The position numbers and the translations under genes are program-made. A model generated the notes under the pieces. It had not been told where the DNA came from. It did not search any database and was given only the letters and a program-made list of their open reading frames with translations. Below, piece by piece: positions 1 to 5,259 of a stretch of DNA of 5,293 nucleotides. Numbering within the stretch: the stretch's first letter is position 1; every line of letters begins with the position of its first letter. This DNA comes from Holosporaceae bacterium (lineage in GTDB: Bacteria > Pseudomonadota > Alphaproteobacteria > UBA3830): assembly GCA_031262635.1 (NCBI GenBank), contig JAISHN010000055.1:1-5293 (forward strand), in the 5' to 3' direction.

Positions 1-330
1 GACAGCCATGGAGAACGCGTGAAAAATCCTTGGAGACAATAACCCTTTTAAAGTTTTAACGTCGCCTTTAGAATAAGCTTCAAAAATTGCCGCAAAAGCT
101 TTTTCGGATTTTTTTAGAAAATCCTTGGAGTTAAAAGCGGGATACGCCTTTCTAATCTTTAACGCCTTTTTATCTACCTCGGAAATGGATAATTTCTGAT
201 CAGAGTTTTTATTTTTTTCAATGTCGTAGAGATTTTCTTTCTTTATTCGAAAGCCGATTCGCATTCCGAGAATTTCGTTCAGCTTGTTCAATAAAAAGAA
301 AGTTAAAAGCGCGAATAAAATAAATCCCAT
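1..330 (-). CDS. Tim44-like (TimA-type) membrane-anchored protein, N-terminal part
   Basis: This is the first 110 codons of a gene whose stop lies beyond the left edge. Residues 2-14 form a short hydrophobic N-terminal segment (GFILFALLTFFLL), followed by a basic stretch (LGMRIGFRIKK), a polar Lys/Asp-rich linker (about 31-65) and the beginning of a helical domain from about residue 66 (FNSKDFLKKSEKAFAAIFEA, then SKGD, then LLSPRIF). That order is typical of alphaproteobacterial Tim44-domain proteins: an inner-membrane anchor, linker and Tim44-like C-terminal domain. The family is related to mitochondrial Tim44 and is thought to be an adaptor at the inner membrane; its precise bacterial role is not settled. 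The ATG lies 4 nt after the dcd stop, which suggests co-transcription and coupling. The only SD-like sequence is a weak AAGGA about 12 nt upstream. Family assignment rests on pattern recognition of the N-terminal half only. Confidence 0.75.
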   Translation of the reverse strand, partial: MGFILFALLTFFLLNKLNEILGMRIGFRIKKENLYDIEKNKNSDQKLSISEVDKKALKIRKAYPAFNSKDFLKKSEKAFAAIFEAYSKGDVKTLKGLLSPRIFHAFSMAV

Positions 331-334
331 TTCG

Positions 335-886
335 CTATGCTATCCTTGGCAGCGTAACGCCGCGTTGTCCCATGTATTTTCCCCCTCGATCTTTATAGGA
401 GACTTCGCAAGTTTCGTCCACTTTAAAAAACAAAAACTGACACGCGCCTTCGTTCGCATAAATTTTGGCCGGCAGCTGGGTCGTGTTTGAGAACTCCAGC
501 GTCACATGCCCTTCCCATTCCGGCTCTAGCGGAGTCACGTTTACGATGATGCCGCAACGGGCGTAAGTGGATTTTCCAACGCAGAGGACGAAAACATCTT
601 TTGGAATTTTGAAATACTCTACGGTGCGAGCTAAAGCGAAACTGTTAGGCGGAATAATACAGCAATCGGTTTTTCTATCGACAAAGCTTTGCTCGGAGAA
701 ATTTTTAGGATCGATTATCGCGTTATCGACGTTAGTGAAAATTTTGAACTCGTCGGCGACGCGAGCGTCGTATCCATAAGACGAAACGCCGTATGAAATG
801 ATCGATTTTTGCGTTAAGTTGTCCGCAAAAGGATTGATCATATCTTTTTCTTTAACCAATTTTTTTATTAATCTATCGCAAAGCAT
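335..886 (-). CDS. dcd: dCTP deaminase
   Basis: Deaminates dCTP to dUTP and ammonia in the cytoplasm, feeding dUMP and hence thymidylate synthesis. The 183-residue protein matches the trimeric Dcd/dUTPase fold family nearly end to end. Visible motifs are SYGVSSYGYDARV (31-43), DPKNF (59-63), PPNSFALARTVEYF (79-92), the nucleotide-binding GKSTYAR (104-110), VTPLEPEWEGHVTLEFSN (117-134) with the presumed catalytic Glu131, and the C-terminal GKYMGQRGV (169-177) that closes over the nucleotide. The frame stays open upstream to a GTG at 955, but I chose the ATG at 886: a GGAAAGGG Shine-Dalgarno sits just before it, family members start here, and the upstream extension overlaps a promoter-like sequence. 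It follows tsaB after 81 nt and precedes the Tim44-like gene by 4 nt. No key residue is missing. Confidence 0.96.
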   Translation of the reverse strand: MLCDRLIKKLVKEKDMINPFADNLTQKSIISYGVSSYGYDARVADEFKIFTNVDNAIIDPKNFSEQSFVDRKTDCCIIPPNSFALARTVEYFKIPKDVFVLCVGKSTYARCGIIVNVTPLEPEWEGHVTLEFSNTTQLPAKIYANEGACQFLFFKVDETCEVSYKDRGGKYMGQRGVTLPRIA

Positions 887-925
887 TATTGCCCTTTCCG
901 AATTTGTTTGCAAAATACGCGGCGG

Positions 926-954
926 ATTATACTTTATTCGCTCGACAGCGTCCA
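926..954 (-). promoter_or_regulatory. Candidate sigma70-type promoter for dcd and the Tim44-like gene
   Basis: On the minus strand a perfect -10 hexamer TATAAT (926-931) is preceded by a 17-nt spacer and TGGACG (949-954), which matches four of six bases of TTGACA. Transcription would start near 919, giving a leader of about 33 nt to the dcd ATG at 886. The site sits in the only sizeable gap (81 nt) within the minus-strand gene cluster, so dcd-timA could be expressed independently of the upstream genes. This is sequence inference only. Confidence 0.45.
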
Positions 955-967
955 CGACGTTTTTAGG

Positions 968-1576
968 CTAAGCGTTCTCGTAATTGCCTGAATGCGATAA
1001 GTATATCGGCTCGATCTTCGAATCTTGAGTAATTAAATGCGAAAAGCTAAGCAAATTCTTCGCTCTTCTAAAGTCGTCGACGTATATTGCTTTTTTAGCG
1101 TTTAACAAAGAGCTAGAACAAAAAATCCACGCGTCGCCTACTAGCGCGGCCGCGTTTTTTATTTTGTCTTCCAAAGAGGTATGAGGACAAATTCCAAATT
1201 CTTCGTCGGTTTGATAGTAAACTTGGCCTTTTTCGCTTTTAATGGCTACCGCGACGTTTTTCATATTCAAAGCGGCTATGTTTTTAACTACGTCAAAATA
1301 GCTTACGCTAGCGGCCGGAAGTTTCAGCGTTAGCGCTAGTCCTTTTGCGAAGCTATGAGCCGCGCGGATTCCGGTAAATGAACCTGGGCCGGAGGCCGTT
1401 ATAATTCCTTCGATTTTTCGCAGATCGATATTGTTTGATTTTATTAAATTATCCGCAAGTTCTACTAAGTTCGAAGCCGCGTCAATGTCTTTATTAGTCT
1501 CATATATTTCATTTTCATAAGAAATCGCTATGGAGCAGCGTTTAAGACGAGCCGTAACGGCTAGAACGTTTTTCAT
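968..1576 (-). CDS. tsaB: tRNA threonylcarbamoyladenosine biosynthesis protein TsaB
   Basis: TsaB is the non-catalytic ASKHA-fold partner of TsaD. With TsaE they transfer threonylcarbamoyl from threonylcarbamoyl-AMP to A37 of ANN-decoding tRNAs (t6A). The signature is plain at residues 60-81: TASGPGSFTGIRAAHSFAKG and following, the most conserved segment of the family. The protein has 202 residues, somewhat short against the usual 210-240. The N-terminal strand is divergent: many relatives have a LALDTS-like motif, whereas here it reads LAVTARLKRCS (5-15), so the Asp-Thr pair is absent. TsaB is not the catalytic subunit, so this need not abolish function. The start ATG overlaps the rnd stop (ATGA), with a GAGG ribosome-binding site about 10 nt upstream inside rnd, a sign of translational coupling. 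Confidence 0.93.
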   Translation of the reverse strand: MKNVLAVTARLKRCSIAISYENEIYETNKDIDAASNLVELADNLIKSNNIDLRKIEGIITASGPGSFTGIRAAHSFAKGLALTLKLPAASVSYFDVVKNIAALNMKNVAVAIKSEKGQVYYQTDEEFGICPHTSLEDKIKNAAALVGDAWIFCSSSLLNAKKAIYVDDFRRAKNLLSFSHLITQDSKIEPIYLSHSGNYENA

Positions 1577-2661
1577 TCGACAACGACCTCTGTTTCCTTA
1601 ATTCGCAACGAGATTTCTCCATTCAAAAGACGAACCGCGTCTTTTCCAAAAACTTCGTATCGCCAACCGGATAAACATTTTGCGTTCTCGTCCTTTTCTA
1701 TTAGCTTACGCAGTTCTTTCGACGGAGCTATTACCGACGCGGCGATCGAATGCTTTCGAGAACAAATTTCTAGCAATATTTTTAGCAGATCGAAAGCGGC
1801 GTTTCGCTTAGGCGGAGTCTCTTTTGCGTCTAAGCTCTCGGCAATTTTTTCAGCGAACGCTAAGAACTCTTTATAATTTTTATCTCTAACGTTTCGTGAA
1901 TTTTTAATGTGTCGAACAAAATCCGCGCCTTTTTTGCATATCGCTTTTATGACGTCGTCTCTTACTACCGACTTAGGCGAAACGCCTTTTTCGACGGCTT
2001 TTTTCTCCCGCCATTCGTTTAGTTGATTATAAATATTCAGATCATTTTCGCTTAGCGTTGTTGGAAAATAATTTTCTTTGCTCTTTTCCGCTAGGCGCGA
2101 TAACTCGTCGTCCAACCAGTTTTTCCGTTCTAATTCGACTAATTTTTGAGATTGTTTTTTATAAACCTCGCGTAGATAAAAAACGTCGTCCGTCGAATAC
2201 GCCAGCTGCTTTTCGCTAAGCGGACGCTTTTTCCAGTCGCTCAGCGTATGGGTTTTCTTTATTTTTTTATTTAAATACTTGAAAACTATGGATTGATAAC
2301 TAACAGCCGCCTCTTCGCTTAAAATGGACTCGTATAGTTGCGTATCGTAAAAATTCCTCGTATCGATTCCATATAAAGACAGTATTTCTAAATCTTGAGC
2401 CGCGGAGTGAAAAACCTTTTTTATTCCAGAGTCTTCAAAGATTAGGTCTAAAGGCGATGGATCGATCGCAATAGGATCGACTACAAAAACTTCGCTTGGA
2501 GCGGCGATCTGAATCAAGCACAACAGGGGCTTTTCTAAGTTTTCGCGGATGAATTCCGTATCGACGGCAATAAATTGTTCGTCGGTTGGAGAACATTTCA
2601 TTTCAGCGATTATATTGTTTATAAAAGCGTCTAGCTGATCTTTTTTATCGATTAAAAACAT
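1573..2661 (-). CDS. rnd: Ribonuclease D
   Basis: A 3'-5' exoribonuclease of the DEDDy family, which trims tRNA precursors and other structured RNAs in the cytoplasm using two metal ions. All five catalytic residues are visible: Asp34 and Glu36 in AVDTEF (32-37), Asp90 in HSAAQDLEIL (85-94), and Tyr155 with Asp159 in YSTDDVFYL (155-163). The motif TLSDWKKRPLSEKQLAYS (139-156) is the usual RNase D exo III approach. Residues about 205-285 (from NIYNQLNEWREKKAVEKGVS) fit an HRDC RNA/DNA-binding domain, and the remaining C-terminal part resembles the second HRDC-like domain. The length of 362 residues is close to the family norm (about 375). The ATG lies 8 nt after the stop of the M23 gene, without a clear Shine-Dalgarno, so coupling to that gene is likely. 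The gene's end overlaps tsaB by 4 nt. Confidence 0.95.
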   Translation of the reverse strand: MFLIDKKDQLDAFINNIIAEMKCSPTDEQFIAVDTEFIRENLEKPLLCLIQIAAPSEVFVVDPIAIDPSPLDLIFEDSGIKKVFHSAAQDLEILSLYGIDTRNFYDTQLYESILSEEAAVSYQSIVFKYLNKKIKKTHTLSDWKKRPLSEKQLAYSTDDVFYLREVYKKQSQKLVELERKNWLDDELSRLAEKSKENYFPTTLSENDLNIYNQLNEWREKKAVEKGVSPKSVVRDDVIKAICKKGADFVRHIKNSRNVRDKNYKEFLAFAEKIAESLDAKETPPKRNAAFDLLKILLEICSRKHSIAASVIAPSKELRKLIEKDENAKCLSGWRYEVFGKDAVRLLNGEISLRIKETEVVVE

Positions 2662-2669
2662 TAAAACCG

Positions 2670-3803
2670 CTAACTAGCCGTTGAAATTCTTTCGATCTGA
2701 TATTTCAGCTCTTTGAATTTTTTTGCATTTGGAACCGTCGCGGTAATCTCGTCCGGCATCATTTTAACGCTTAGCGGGTTTATGGTAACGTTATTTCTGG
2801 CAAGTTCAAGGTGCAAGTGATTACCTGTCGTCGTCCCAGTTCTTCCTACATAACCTATGATTTGTCCTTTTCGAACTTTTGTTCCAAGATAAACGGCATA
2901 TTTACTAAGATGTCCATATCTGCTTCTATACCCGGAAGCATGCGCTACTTCTACGCATTTTCCATATCCATAATAAAGCGACGCTTTTGTAACTACTCCG
3001 TCATAAACAGCGTATACCGGAGCGCCGTAAGACGCTCCTAAATCTACGCCGGAATGATGATGATATTTATTATAAACTGGATGTTTTCTATATCCAAAAG
3101 GAGACGTTACGTTCAACCGTCCTTTCAACGGTTGTCCAAAACATCTTGAATTTGATACCTGAGCGGTTTTTACGCCGTTTTCAAAATAATAAGCGGAACT
3201 TGAGTCGTTTGCGACTCTATAGACGGCGGATTTAGAACGTTTTGTCGTGATTTTAGCGTACAGCATTACGTTTTTCTGACTGTAAAGTATTTCAAACGAA
3301 TCGCCCTTTTTCAGCGAACGTTTAAAATCCACTTTTGAAGATAGATTATGTATCACGCTGTCCACAACGCCAGCCGGAATTCCAAGTTTTCTAGCGTCTT
3401 CATAGAAATTCGATTTAATATCGCCTTTTACAAACCTAGATCCAGCGAAATTTCCTTTAGAAACAATTATTATAGGGCTTACGCTAGCGCTAGAAACGTC
3501 TGGAACTTTCCCAGTCGAAAACGACTCGCGAGAAAAGTTAAACGCCAAGCTAGCCTTTTCGTTCTTTATAAGATCTTGAATTAAAGAGTCTTTTTGCTTT
3601 GAGAAATCTTCGCAAAACAAAACATTATTCCCAGCCTGTTCTTGCGTCTGAAAAATAATTTCCCCAGCGACTTCGCTAACGTGAAACTCTGCTTTATTGT
3701 TAGCTTTAAAGAATAAATCTAGTAAGACCGGAGAATAACCTAAAAATATTAAAACGCCGCCGCACAACCCCTTAACACGATTAGACACGTCGGACAATTT
3801 CAA
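2670..3803 (-). CDS. M23 (LytM-type) zinc peptidase, MepM/Csd3-like cell-wall endopeptidase
   Basis: A probable D,D-endopeptidase or related enzyme that cuts peptidoglycan cross-links in the periplasm. Numbering from the TTG at 3803 (377 residues), residues about 11-31 form an N-terminal hydrophobic segment that would anchor or export the protein. A middle domain contains VDFKRSLKKGDSFEILY, a pattern seen in the MepM/Csd3 N-terminal region. The C-terminal M23 domain begins near TSPFGYRKHPVY and carries the zinc motifs HSGVD (His250, Asp254) and HLH (329-331), plus His298 in YGHL. The start is a judgement: an open GTG at 3815 has no ribosome-binding site, whereas GGAGG (3809-3813) lies 5 nt before TTG 3803, so the shorter form is preferred; the GTG would add four residues. 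It is first in the minus-strand cluster and faces a region with CtrA-like boxes, which would suit a cell-cycle-timed wall enzyme. No LysM domain is visible. Confidence 0.92.
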   Translation of the reverse strand: MKLSDVSNRVKGLCGGVLIFLGYSPVLLDLFFKANNKAEFHVSEVAGEIIFQTQEQAGNNVLFCEDFSKQKDSLIQDLIKNEKASLAFNFSRESFSTGKVPDVSSASVSPIIIVSKGNFAGSRFVKGDIKSNFYEDARKLGIPAGVVDSVIHNLSSKVDFKRSLKKGDSFEILYSQKNVMLYAKITTKRSKSAVYRVANDSSSAYYFENGVKTAQVSNSRCFGQPLKGRLNVTSPFGYRKHPVYNKYHHHSGVDLGASYGAPVYAVYDGVVTKASLYYGYGKCVEVAHASGYRSRYGHLSKYAVYLGTKVRKGQIIGYVGRTGTTTGNHLHLELARNNVTINPLSVKMMPDEITATVPNAKKFKELKYQIERISTAS

Positions 3804-3808
3804 TACAT

Positions 3809-3813
3809 CCTCC
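3809..3813 (-). promoter_or_regulatory. Strong Shine-Dalgarno GGAGG deciding the M23 gene start
   Basis: GGAGG on the minus strand is separated by 5 nt from TTG (3801-3803), the start adopted here. It would overlap the beginning of the coding sequence if GTG 3815 were used, and it is directly followed by an out-of-frame ATG that closes after two codons (ATG TAT TGA). A TTG start with a strong ribosome-binding site is the most economical reading. Confidence 0.6.
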
Positions 3814-3946
3814 ACATATAATAACGAAAAATTAACTTGTTTTAGTTAAGCTAACACCAACCGTAGAAGAAAGCAATTTGTTTAATCAGCCGTCGCGCTA
3901 AATTTCTTTTATTGTCGCTATAATTAACAAATCCACACTGGATACG

Positions 3947-3962
3947 TTAATAAGTTGTTAAC
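3947..3962. promoter_or_regulatory. CtrA-like box A (TTAA-N7-TTAAC)
   Basis: TTAA (3947-3950), seven bases, then TTAAC (3958-3962), preceded by G, so the box reads GTTAA-N7-TTAAC and matches the consensus on both strands. The known consensus of the alphaproteobacterial response regulator CtrA is TTAA-N7-TTAAC. The box lies about 145 nt upstream of the M23 start. On the minus strand, a GTTAAT follows the TTAAC half-site after 17 nt and could be a weak -10. CtrA binding is inference. Confidence 0.5.
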
Positions 3963-4071
3963 TTATCGCGTTTCTACCTCCCCAATAATTTTTCGCGCGA
4001 TTTTTATAAACTAGATATCGACAGAAATATGGTTGAAAAGTAAATTTACCTAAATTTTTCCCGAATAAAGA

Positions 4072-4087
4072 TTAACAAAAGGTTAAC
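4072..4087. promoter_or_regulatory. CtrA-like box B (TTAA-N7-TTAAC)
   Basis: TTAA (4072-4075), seven bases, TTAAC (4083-4087). Together with box C it is arranged as an inverted repeat. It lies about 100 nt upstream of the mature tRNA-Pro end and may act on the tRNA-luxS transcript, the M23 gene, or both. Binding by CtrA is inferred from the consensus. Confidence 0.5.
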
Positions 4088-4104
4088 TAGCGTCGCGTCA
4101 TTCG

Positions 4105-4120
4105 TTAACCTTTTATTAAC
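4105..4120. promoter_or_regulatory. CtrA-like box C (TTAA-N7-TTAAC)
   Basis: TTAA (4105-4108), seven bases, TTAAC (4116-4120). It is 33 nt from the start of box B to the start of box C, close to three helical turns, so both would face the same side of the DNA. It ends 32 nt before the candidate -35 of the tRNA promoter. Confidence 0.5.
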
Positions 4121-4152
4121 ATATCGACAGGTTTAAACAACCAAAACAAATA

Positions 4153-4181
4153 TTGAAAGATAATAATTATTAGTGTAAAGA
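4153..4181 (+). promoter_or_regulatory. Weak candidate promoter for tRNA-Pro and luxS
   Basis: TTGAAA (4153-4158), a 17-nt AT-rich spacer, and TAAAGA (4176-4181). The -35 is good (five of six) but the -10 is poor (three of six). Initiation would fall near 4188, leaving only a few bases of 5' leader on the tRNA precursor. Other AT-rich hexamers in 4160-4186 could serve as the -10 instead. Confidence 0.3.
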
Positions 4182-4190
4182 ATATTCCGT

Positions 4191-4268
<78 letters not shown>

Positions 4269-4276
4269 GAGGAAAG
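4269..4276 (+). promoter_or_regulatory. luxS ribosome-binding site abutting the tRNA 3' end
   Basis: GAGGAAAG begins at the very first base after the encoded CCA and lies about 6-9 nt before the luxS ATG at 4283. In an unprocessed transcript the last A of CCA extends it to AGAGGAAAG. Cutting at the mature tRNA end would leave luxS mRNA with its Shine-Dalgarno at the extreme 5' end. Confidence 0.75.
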
Positions 4277-4282
4277 TCTTCT

Positions 4283-4732
4283 ATGAATAAAATCAAAAGC
4301 TTCGAAGTTGATCACGATAAGCTTGAAAAAGGCGCGTACATATCCAGAATTGACGGAGATATATTCACCTACGACATTCGAATGATTAAACCGAACACGC
4401 CTCCTTATATTAAAGTTCCAGCGGCTCACACAATCGAGCACATATTCGCGACGTTCGCTAGAGATAAATATCCTGAAAATATAATCTACGTCGGCCCTAT
4501 GGGATGCAGAACGGGATTCTATCTTCTAACAAGAGACTTACCGCATGAAAAAGCGTTAGAACTTATAAAAGAATCTATGAAGCTTATTTCAGAATTTGAG
4601 GGAGCGATTCCTGGAGCGACTCGCAAAGAATGCGGAAATTACTTGGAGCATGATCTTGAAAAAGCTAAATCCTACGCTAGAGATATGGTTGAAGTTCTAA
4701 GAGACTGGCGGGTAGAGGATTTAGATTATTAA
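4283..4732 (+). CDS. luxS: S-ribosylhomocysteine lyase LuxS
   Basis: Cleaves S-ribosylhomocysteine to homocysteine and DPD, the precursor of autoinducer-2, in the activated methyl cycle. The 149-residue protein has every hallmark: SFEVDHDKL at 6-14, the zinc ligands His49 and His53 in HTIEH with the catalytic Glu52 between them, catalytic Cys75 in GPMGCRTGFYLL (71-82), and the third zinc ligand Cys117 in ECGNYLEHDL (116-125). The frame is open upstream through the tRNA, but family length, the GAGGAAAG ribosome-binding site and the tRNA itself fix the start at ATG 4283. It follows tRNA-Pro by 14 nt on the same strand. LuxS is uncommon in Alphaproteobacteria, which usually recycle S-adenosylhomocysteine with SahH. 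The codon usage I can see does not stand out from the neighbours, so any transfer need not be recent. No Pfs (MtnN) gene is in the window. Confidence 0.97.
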   Translation: MNKIKSFEVDHDKLEKGAYISRIDGDIFTYDIRMIKPNTPPYIKVPAAHTIEHIFATFARDKYPENIIYVGPMGCRTGFYLLTRDLPHEKALELIKESMKLISEFEGAIPGATRKECGNYLEHDLEKAKSYARDMVEVLRDWRVEDLDY

Positions 4733-4790
4733 AATCACACGCTATAACCGGAATAGTGAACTAGAAAATTAATTTAGCGCTGAAGTATTT

Positions 4791-4945
4791 TCGTTATCCT
4801 TGGCTGCAGGCCGAGGGTCCAAACGATTTTTAAGCTTATTCATCGCTTGGATCCTTCGCTTCGCTCAGAATGACGTAGAAGAAAGAATACCTTCGCTTCG
4901 CTCGAGGGTAACGAGTTTTACGTTGTTGAAAACAAAAAATCGTTT
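4791..4945. repeat. Nested inverted-repeat block, probably a dispersed intergenic repeat element
   Basis: Two inverted pairs interleave: TCGTTATCCTT (4791-4801) with GAGGGTAACGA (4904-4914), 9 of 11 with both mismatches giving G-U pairs, and AAACGATTTTT (4821-4831) with AAAAATCGTTT (4935-4945), an exact 11-mer. Inside are two direct copies of CCTTCGCTTCGCTC (4853-4866, 4890-4903), the first followed by AGAATGACG. CTTCGCTTCGCTCAGAATGACG-like sequences are, from general knowledge, recurrent intergenic repeats in many bacterial genomes. No transposase is present. Confidence 0.6.
4798..4816 (+). other. Small GC-rich hairpin downstream of luxS
   Basis: CCTTGGC (4798-4804), loop TGCAG, GCCGAGG (4810-4816), a 7-bp stem with one G-U pair. 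A T-run (4827-4831) follows only after 10 bases, so this is a poor intrinsic terminator. It might protect the luxS 3' end or belong to the surrounding repeat. Confidence 0.35.
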
Positions 4946-4954
4946 CTCGCGCAT

Positions 4955-4979
4955 AAAAAAGGGCGAATAATATTCGCCC
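4955..4979 (-). terminator. Terminator-like hairpin for leftward transcription
   Basis: Read on the minus strand, GGGCGAAT, loop ATT, ATTCGCCC (4961-4979) forms an 8-bp stem directly followed by TTTTTT (4955-4960), the form of a rho-independent terminator. No convincing minus-strand gene ends here, so it may act as a barrier to readthrough. The hairpin is shared with a second repeat copy at 5260 that lacks the T-run. Confidence 0.4.
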
Positions 4980-4997
4980 CTAAGTTACGATATGCGT
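4961..4997. repeat. GGGCGAAT hairpin repeat, copy 1
   Basis: An 8-bp palindromic stem with a 3-nt loop, followed by CCTAAGTTACGATATGCGT. The same unit recurs at 5260-5292 in the same orientation; copy 1 differs by the loop and by five extra bases (AGTTA) between CCCCTA and CGATATGCGT. Confidence 0.75.
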
Positions 4998-5053
4998 TTT
5001 CTTAACTCTTTTTTAACCGTTTTTATTTAACGATGCCGATAGGTTTATCGAGA

Positions 5054-5057
5054 GGGC
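5054..5057 (+). promoter_or_regulatory. Ribosome-binding site of the small G-tract ORF
   Basis: The sequence GAGAGGGCAGTT precedes ATG 5062. AGAGGG (5051-5056) is a strong Shine-Dalgarno match with 5 nt to the start codon, which is better than that of several real genes in this window. Confidence 0.4.
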
Positions 5058-5061
5058 AGTT

Positions 5062-5160
5062 ATGTTTCGATATTTTAAATTGATCAAAACCGCCGTCGTT
5101 AGATTGTCGTCCGTTAGCGCCTGCAAGACAAATGGGGGGGGGAATCTCATTGTAAATTAA
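5062..5160 (+). CDS. Small ORF (32 aa) interrupted by a G9 tract; possible phase-variable gene
   Basis: I do not recognise this gene. The ATG has a strong AGAGGG ribosome-binding site 5 nt upstream. The peptide begins MFRYFKLIKTAVVRLSSVSA and continues CKTN, then three Gly codons from the G-run and a short tail to TAA at 5158. The start is basic then mildly hydrophobic, and VSAC could be read as a lipobox, but an Arg inside the hydrophobic part makes a lipoprotein signal doubtful. With one more G (or two fewer) the frame would continue for 50 further codons to the window edge without a stop. The ORF lies between two copies of the GGGCGAAT repeat. The antisense strand is also open in overlapping frames, so this could equally be part of a repeat with no product. 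Confidence 0.25.
   Translation: MFRYFKLIKTAVVRLSSVSACKTNGGGNLIVN
5134..5142. repeat. Homopolymeric tract of nine G
   Basis: An uninterrupted G9 within a moderately AT-rich sequence. Long G or C runs are prone to slipped-strand mispairing and are a common basis of phase variation. They are also a frequent site of sequencing and assembly error, so the count of nine should be treated with caution. Confidence 0.9.
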
Positions 5161-5259
5161 GCGATTTTTCTTCATATTTTGCCTGCAGTAATACAAAATC
5201 TGACTCCGCTTCTGTAAAGGAAACATCCTTTTCATTATCTAGAGAACCGGACGTTGCGA

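Larger units (their letters stand above)
4071..4120. repeat. Imperfect inverted repeat with 11-bp perfect core arms
   Basis: AAAAGGTTAAC (4077-4087) is exactly complementary to GTTAACCTTTT (4104-4114) around a 16-nt loop. The symmetry continues outward to ATTAAC / ATTAAC-like ends with two mismatches, for 17-nt arms. The stem is AT-rich, so it would be a weak transcript hairpin. The arms coincide with two CtrA-like boxes, which makes a paired protein-binding site more likely than a terminator. Confidence 0.7.
3814..4190. other. Divergent AT-rich intergenic region, no gene
   Basis: About 375 nt between the minus-strand M23 gene and the plus-strand tRNA-Pro. I see no credible open reading frame. 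It contains three TTAA-N7-TTAAC boxes, an imperfect inverted repeat at 4071-4120, a short ATCGCG/CGCGAT inverted pair (3965-3970 and 3997-4002), and a candidate promoter for the tRNA. Both flanking transcription units start from here. A single AAATCCACA (3929-3937) differs at two of nine positions from the DnaA box TTATCCACA, which is not enough to call a replication origin. Confidence 0.7.
4733..5061. other. Repeat-rich intergenic region after luxS
   Basis: About 330 nt without a credible gene. It holds a weak hairpin soon after luxS (4798-4816), the nested repeat block 4791-4945, a terminator-like hairpin that points leftward (4955-4979), and the first copy of the GGGCGAAT repeat (4961-4997). 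I found no convincing rho-independent terminator for luxS on the plus strand. Confidence 0.65.

Noticed and set aside
284..490. Plus-strand open frame over the dcd end and Tim44-like start
   Set aside because: Antisense to two well-supported genes, with no ribosome-binding site and no recognisable protein. The same applies to plus-strand frames at 567-779, 2811-3041 and 3348-3584.
887..955. N-terminal extension of Dcd to GTG 955
   Set aside because: The extension has no family counterpart, covers a promoter-like TATAAT, and the strong GGAAAGGG site precedes ATG 886.
3814..4190. Chromosomal replication origin
   Set aside because: CtrA-like boxes and AT-richness recall the Caulobacter origin, but there is no exact DnaA box (only AAATCCACA at 3929-3937), and no dnaA, hemE or parAB gene is nearby.
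4853..4903. CRISPR array from the repeated CCTTCGCTTCGCTC motif
   Set aside because: Only two 14-nt copies and no cas genes. The 23-nt interval is too short and the flanks differ.
5023..5235. A 70-codon minus-strand open frame starting MKRMFPLQKR
   Set aside because: No ribosome-binding site before either possible ATG (5235 or 5175), three overlapping frames on the two strands look equally open, and I recognise no family. Kept out as a gene call.
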